Source: Saturnia japonica (Eukaryota; Arthropoda; Insecta; Lepidoptera; Saturniidae). Taken from it: a stretch of 64,000 nucleotides of DNA. Both the position numbers and the translations under genes were made by a program. Below the pieces are notes generated by a model that was given only the letters and a program-made list of their open reading frames with translations, did not search any database and had not been told where the DNA came from. The DNA lies in contig CM065314.1 of assembly GCA_033032175.1 (NCBI GenBank), positions 3,348,001 through 3,412,000 of the forward strand, written 5' to 3'. Below, in pieces: positions 58,337 through 64,000 of the stretch (its first letter is position 1; each line of letters begins with the position of its first letter).

Positions 58337-58528
58337 CGAATCCTAACACGTCAAGTGCCATTAAACTTAGACCCCTCCAAAATATTGACTTTGTCACTCA
58401 ATGAAAAGTGACAGCAAGTGATATAATATTCATTGTTTAGGTTCATACTGCAAATGTCAAACAGAAAATAAATAGTCTATGATTAAAAAGTCGCTGGTCG
58501 TATTTCGATCATTGGGCGAGCGCTATAG
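58337..58528 (+). mobile_element. Helitron-like element, family A (copy 4), 3' part
   Basis: Resumes with 'cgaatcctaac' and runs to CGATC-attgggc-GAGCG-CTATAG, a slightly altered terminus. Keeps the 'tgtcactcaatgaaaagtga' block of copy 2. Confidence 0.8.
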
Positions 58529-58740
58529 TTTCAATTATTAACGGTAGAGAATGTATTGAACTAAGAAGTACTTTTGTACCACCGCCAATAGATGAAATTA
58601 TTATTAAAATGGATGAGTCTGGAGGAAGCGAAATAAGTTTGCAAGAATAGAGAGAAGAGGTTATCTATACTTTCTGCTTATCTCATCTGTGTTATGACTT
58701 GATAATATATAGATAGAGATGGTATCGTATTTTATTAATG
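58529..58740. other. Unassigned sequence
   Basis: Nothing recognised. Confidence 0.35.
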
Positions 58741-59160
58741 ACTAACAGTGCGGTGTGCCCGCGGTTTATATATACTCTCGTTTACTTTTTTGTAGGTTTT
58801 TTAATGTCTACAATTATATACTACATTAATTTGATATATATTTTATAGTTTACTCAGTGTAAGCTATTTAAGCGCCCGAATTGATTCACCATGACCAGAT
58901 TTTTTTTATTTACGTGGAACCCTAATTCTTTTTCTAAAATAAAAGTAGCCTAAGGTACTTACTATAAATTCAGCTATCTACTAATGAAAGTCCCGACAAA
59001 ATCAGTCCAAGCGTTTCGGAGATAACCCGGAAAAAACAGACAGACAAAAATAAAAAAAATGGGTTTTTTGTTATAGGTATCGTATATACTTTATATGCAG
59101 TTAGTAAAAAGCTGTTATTTTGACATTACAAACAGACACTTCAATTTTATTAATTGTATA
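58741..59160 (-). mobile_element. Helitron-like element, family D (copy 5)
   Basis: Plus strand shows 'gtgcccgcggttt', 'gcgcccgaattgattcacca', 'aaaatcagtccaagcgtttc' and 'gacacttcaattttattaat', in the same order as copies 2 and 4. Both ends are degraded. Confidence 0.65.
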
Positions 59161-59639
59161 CATGTTCTTTACCCTAGTACGTACGTTATTTGTTATACAT
59201 TGAACAAATTACGGATACCATTACACATTTTATCATCGATGTTATATTTTTAATATAGTGATATATTAGTTTCAATTCGCACTTAAATAACTTTGCATAT
59301 AAATAAAGGCAATGCGAGATTGTGACAGCCATCATGGAATATTGAAATTAATTATTATTTCAAAAAACCTATCAAATCAAAGCACATTCATTATCCAGTT
59401 AATAGAACGGAATGCTTTCAGATTCGTGCACATGCATGTCCCATTTAGATAATTGAATTGATAATAGCCTAGGAGACAGAACAGTCTGGTGGCCTAGATA
59501 TCAACGGTACATACAATTAAAATTCAAGCTTTATTAACTCAAAATATTTTGTATTATAACCACAAATAAAGCCTCGAAAAATAAAAATTCACAACAACGT
59601 ATCACTTTAACCGACTTGAACAAAAAACGCGATGTTACT
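59161..59639. other. Unassigned AT-rich sequence
   Basis: Nothing recognised. Confidence 0.4.
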
Positions 59640-59830
59640 CAACTGGAATGTTTTTTTTAATGTATGTTCAGCCATAACTTGTTTGTTTATGAACCGATTT
59701 GAATAATTCTTTTTTTGATTTTAATTTAATTGTCATCGGACCTTTACTACGAAGATATACTAGCAAACTCTTCAAAATCATTAAAATTGGTTTTCATTTT
59801 TGTTAAAAATTGTCTTTTTATAAATCTAAG
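59640..59830 (+). repeat. Family T repeat
   Basis: Contains 'atgtatgttcagccataac', 'tatgaaccgatttgaataat' and 'cttcaaaatcattaaaattg'. Same order as 46555-46800. Confidence 0.6.
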
Positions 59831-60814
59831 AACAAGTATGTACGTCAATAACTTAGGTAATTTTCGCAGCCTTGTGTAAAGCAATTGAAACGCTTAAATA
59901 TAGAACAAGGTATTAAGTATTATCTGTCTATATATTAATACCGAAGATATACTATCCTAAGTCCATTATTTAATTAATTAATAGTACTTTAATACTTAAC
60001 ACTTTTTTATTTGAAAAAAACTACCTAATAAATATGTAGTTCCAAAGATTTGCACGTTCAAACAAAAGAAAACAATCCCTAGAGAGCTTTTTAGTAGATT
60101 TATAGATTACTATAAAATTTGGATTATATTCTGATTCATAAGCAGACAGTATTATATCGTTAGAAGCGCCATTCGAGCCAAAATAACATATTATGAAAAA
60201 TGGAATATGAAAATATCTATTTTTATTGCACAGCACATTTTTAACTGATGGCTCTAAATGGTAAAAAATAATAAATCGGTCTCAAGAATGATTATAATAA
60301 TATTATGTATTGAATAATGGTTAATATTATAACTGACTAAATGATTATTTGATTTGATATCTCACGGAAATACGTAAAGAAAAGCAATTATTAAAAATGG
60401 ATTATCATTAAGTCAAAAATTGTTTATATTTTTTTAAATTATAATAATCGATTGTTTAATAATTGAATTTTGTTTTGAACGTCCTATCCCTAGACATAAT
60501 TTAATCAGCAACCGCAAAATTTTATTTATATTTTCTGATTCTTTGAGGTTATTATTACTTGGTACAAAACTATAGTCATCTAAAATTGGCTTTATTTGAT
60601 TCGGGCCCCCAAGGTCGAGCAAACACAAATCGAGCTCGCGGGGTTGTTATTACCACTGGTCACCCTTGGTGACTCACGTCACGTGGCGTGAGGGTGGAGG
60701 ATTATCACAACGAATATTTATGCGCAAGTTAAAATAGGGTTTGGATTATTAAATTTACTTACAAAATTTAGATAATAAAGTTATGCTTGTTACATGTTTT
60801 GTGTTTACGTGAAA
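59831..60814. other. Mostly unassigned; paired hairpins at 60.66 kb
   Basis: GTCACCCTTGGTGAC (60659-60673) overlaps CTCACGTCACGTGGCGTGAG (60673-60692), two adjacent inverted repeats in a GC-richer patch (60600-60710). The rest is AT-rich. Confidence 0.45.
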
Positions 60815-61320
60815 CAATTATCGGTCAGTGGTAGCGTTTACGAACACCTTGACGATCGATGTGAGTTCGAATACTAAATTAATGAAAATGAGCCTAAACT
60901 TTCGCCGAATGAAAACATCATGTTGAAACCAAAGTTCATGGTGATAGGGATTTTCTAATGATGACTACAAACACTACAACCTTAAGAAGAAACGCGGCCA
61001 TTGTTTTGCTGATACAAACGTATTCCTCCGTTTCCTCTCTGAATAATGGTACTAGAGCAAATATTTTTATAGTCATATTTATGTCTACCTTTATCAAGAG
61101 TCTATGTTTTGGTTTTTTTTTTTCATAAATAAATTATCATAAAAACTAGGAGTCTTTTAAAATGACGAAAATTGCCCTTTTTGCCGTCATGTTCAGATGA
61201 TTAGAAAAATAAATTCATTCCTGTAGCCGCACTTGCAAGCACGTCCTCCACTAGGCTTACCGTGTTACCATCTTGAGCTACATCGTCACTGTATCTTAGC
61301 TACATCAGGAGAGATTGAAG
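60815..61320 (+). repeat. SINE family S1, with internal disruption
   Basis: Head 'cagtggtagcgtttacgaac' and GAGTTCGAATACT, then 'aaaacatcatgttgaaacc'. The 3' part 'taccatcttgagctacatcg' appears at about 61264-61290 after a 200-bp stretch not present in other copies. Confidence 0.6.
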
Positions 61321-61659
61321 CCAAAACACTAAGTCTATATGGAATTTAAAAAAAGTTTAAAATATCAATGCTTGATACTCTATTGACTTCAGGTGCTAAC
61401 CTTAACGTATTTGATCGGGTAAAAAAGTTATCAAGAAACCTGACTAAATTGCATTTTAAAACTGAATTTGCTTTGCACCATCCGTAGAGCCTAAAGAGAA
61501 AATCTATATAAACATCATTGGAACATTTCAAAGAAGTCAGTATTGGTGAGGGGTCTTGTTAAACGCTACCTATCACCAACTGTAACCCAACCCCTCACTG
61601 TCGAGTAAGTTTGGTCAACTACTCGCGCCACTGTTGTCTTGTTCTCCCGTGGCGGTTGA
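61321..61659. other. Unassigned sequence
   Basis: Short minus-strand frame at 61346-61531 has no recognisable motif. Confidence 0.35.
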
Positions 61660-62037
61660 GCTACTCCTTTTTTTTAAAGAAAAAGTGCTCGGCGCTTGGC
61701 TTCAGTCAGGCTTGATGGAAAGTGAAGATGAGGCCGACGATGGTACGCGTTCGCTCAATAAAAACTTATTCACTTTTCTTTAGAAAACTACTAGGTTATA
61801 CGAGTCAGGAAAAACAGATGAGGGTTGGGAGTTCCATTCGTTAGCTGTTTGCATAATACAGGAAGATGCAAAAAGCAGTGTTCTTATAAAAGGCACATCG
61901 ACTACGTTTGAAAGAAGGCACATATGGCGTCTGGTAGTTTTGAGATGGAATGTAGAGGGTGGAATTAGTTGGTACAGTTCTTTTGCACATTCACCAAAAT
62001 GCAGCCAATAAAACACCGCAAGGCAGGCGATCTACCC
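61660..62037 (-). pseudogene. LINE ORF2 C-terminal fragment
   Basis: Minus-strand reading 'LKTTRRHMCLLSNVVDVPFI', then 'RTLLFASSCIMQTANEWNSQ' and 'PSSVFPDSYNLVVF'. The pattern 'R(T)A.EWN.LP..VFP..YNL..F' is the usual C-terminus of Jockey/CR1-type insect LINE reverse transcriptases. The frame is open for 78 codons and then ends; the remaining 3' part (61660-61780) is non-coding. No reverse transcriptase core is present. Confidence 0.65.
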
Positions 62038-63189
62038 GGTATTCCTGGCTATACATTTTTTCTCAGCAAAACATAACCTAAGCCTTCAAGCTCGTCGGAT
62101 CGACAGAGTCTAATGTGGCCAGCTGATATTTAGCGGACCCGTCCCAGAGATGGCAGATGGATACACGACCGTATTTACGCTTTAATATAATATGATGATG
62201 TGATTCACGCTCCTGGTGAAAATTGATGTATGCATCGAAGCTCTTTTAGGCGACTGTTTTGCTTCCTGATAACGAATTTAGTGTTCGCTGCAGGAAGGAA
62301 TACCAGATGAGTGCATGACATTCTGGACTCTTAGCTTGCAACTACCGCGTTATTGTAACAATACAAGTACATTGTGCACATCGCAATTATTCAAGAAATT
62401 AAAGTATTAAGACGTTACCCTATCTTTGTAATACTTCTTCAACCGTTACTACATTTGGATATTTTTATGTACCTACATCTTCTATTAAAATATGTACTTA
62501 TGACATTAGGTAAAGATGGGCCGCATAAGTTTGCGACTGTGAAGTTTACCTTCGAATCGCAAAAAGTTCACTGAAGTAATATTATACATTATCTTTTGCA
62601 AGCAGTAAACTTTACATTACTACCGACATGTCATTGATTTATGTTTTGTTTGCGAATATTTTATACTTACTGAACCGCGAACTTATATAGGGTGTATTGT
62701 AATTCTTTACACAGTCCATATCAATTTCGTTTTAGGTCATTATAATGTAGATAGAGTACAAAATGCAAATTAAGCCAGCAACAGAGTTTGAAAAGCAAAA
62801 ATGGCAAACTCAAATGTATATTTTATATATATTTTTATTTATTATATACACATCATTAATACATTTTCATCATAATATGTCCAATACATATTAAATACTC
62901 TTAAATTATTTTAATAATCAGTTGCTACAACTGTGTATTATTTATTGCATTGCAAATATAATTAAGTGTATGCATATAAAATTTAATATTTCTTCGTTTG
63001 TCATAGCGTTCCTTTATCATTTATCCAATTGTAATGAAACATTGGCGAGTTGATGTACGCACAACCGTAAAGATATTTTGAAATACTGCAATCACTAATC
63101 AATTGGTGGCGCGCGAGTCGATTCATTTCGAGGATAACTGTATTCCAAAATTATATTCATTCGTTTACATTAGATGTTGATACATAAAA
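62038..63189. other. Unassigned sequence
   Basis: 62040-62330 is GC-richer without a recognised element; the remainder is AT-rich. Confidence 0.4.
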
Positions 63190-63640
63190 ATAATGAAGCA
63201 GTGATCGTTTAGTGATAGCATGTTTATACACCGCATCGATCAACGAGGGTTCAAATCCTACTAATATAATAAATGTGAAAGTGTGTATGTTTGGATGTTT
63301 AGATTTATGGATGTTTGTTATTCAATCACGCAAAAACGGCGATATTTTTGGTTTGTCAGGTTCCGAGATCAGTCTGTGTATATCCAATAATACGCAGACG
63401 AAGTCGCGAGTGCCAACTATTTGTAGAATAAGATTGAATCTTAGGCGAAGAAAAACATCGTGTTGAAACCATTGCATGTCAGTAGGGTATTTTCTAGTGC
63501 CGCTTAGCTAACTACCGCCTTAAAGCGTAAAATCTGTCGCCAAGCACCTATAGGTGGGTTTCGGCAGCTGCACTTGAGAATCAGCACCCGAGTAGGTTTA
63601 GTGCGTTACCATTTTGATGTACATAATTATTTAAAAGATG
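63190..63640 (+). repeat. SINE family S1, split by a Helitron-like element
   Basis: Head 'gttcaaatcc' (B box) lies just before the insertion at 63257. The body resumes at about 63419 and continues 'gaaaaacatcgtgttgaaac', 'cggcagctgcacttgag', 'ttaccattttgatgtac'. Confidence 0.65.
63257..63418 (+). mobile_element. Short Helitron-like element inside the SINE
   Basis: Begins TCCTACTAATATAATAAATG, a start common in lepidopteran Helitrons, and ends 'gacgaagtcgcgagtgccaa' with CTAT in place of CTAG. About 160 bp. Confidence 0.55.
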
Positions 63641-64000
63641 ATATCGGAGCAAAACGCTAAAACTATAAAGAATAAAAGAAATAAACATGAAGTCAAACTT
63701 TCAGAAAACAAAAATATTCATATAAACGATACACGTGAATAATATACCACTCTGGCTATGACATATTTTTGTAATACTTCATAATACAGAGTTGCACACA
63801 CACATACTAACACACGCACAAATAGTAGACCGATGTATAATGTGTTCTTTCTCATTCTCTCATAGACTAAATCCTATAGATGTATGTGCTTGTCATTTTT
63901 TAGTGTCCCTTTTTGATTTCATCGAGTTTCAAATCACAAAGTTGCTAAAGAGTTTTTACTTAAACAAATAGCATTAAATTATTATTAATGATGAGTCCAT
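63641..64000. other. Unassigned AT-rich sequence
   Basis: Nothing recognised up to the window edge. Confidence 0.4.

Noticed and set aside
1..64000. CRISPR arrays or bacterial operons
   Set aside because: No regularly spaced direct repeats with unique spacers and no dense same-strand genes; the content is eukaryotic.

Overview
The window looks like AT-rich intergenic DNA from an insect, most likely a lepidopteran (moth or butterfly). I base this on the mix of repeats: short Helitron-like elements with TC...CTAG ends, tRNA-headed SINEs with a GTAT tail, RTE-type LINE 3' ends with ATGG/GATG tails, and mariner, Tc1, pogo-like and hAT transposons. The species assignment is inference. I found no exon that I can assign to a host gene, no intact tRNA or rRNA gene and no CRISPR array. 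Every protein I recognise belongs to a transposable element.

Layout. 1-19.3 kb: a pogo-like end at the left edge, SINE and LINE fragments, a complete 817-bp pogo-like MITE (4088-4904), Helitron-like copies, a probable solo LTR split by a poly-A retroelement (11715-12931), a hAT-like element with its 8-bp target duplication (16078-17337) sitting in a repeat whose unoccupied relative lies at about 965-1250, and an RTE tail at 18.2 kb. 19.3-36.3 kb: SINEs, two tandemly placed Helitron-like copies (20.2-21.4 kb), a short hAT MITE (28531-29077), a head-to-head LINE-tail foldback (29.9-30.2 kb) and an RTE C-terminal fragment (35.97-36.26 kb). 36.4-38.7 kb: a mariner (D,D34D) on the minus strand, split by a 1.06-kb poly-A retroelement with a 13-bp target duplication that carries an array of ten hairpin units. 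38.8-52.8 kb: SINE and Helitron copies, a 798-bp hAT element with 8-bp duplication (45066-45863), and a second pogo-like MITE interrupted by a 1.6-kb Tc1 element (47044-48642).

52.8-58.5 kb: a three-level nest. A Helitron-like copy is split by an unassigned filler sequence, which is split by a complete 5060-bp Ty3/gypsy-type LTR retrotransposon (53049-58108). Its 373-bp LTRs look identical by eye and it is flanked by TAAAT duplications. It encodes Gag, zinc knuckle, protease, RT, RNase H and integrase in pieces separated by four one-base frame changes. No TGG-type tRNA primer site follows the 5' LTR. Instead, the 13 bases right after the LTR are perfectly complementary to a segment inside the LTR, which suggests self-primed reverse transcription. 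The remainder (58.5-64 kb) holds another Helitron copy, LINE and SINE fragments, and a Helitron inserted in a SINE.

The parts do not work together as a pathway; they are a layered record of insertions whose order can be read from the nesting.
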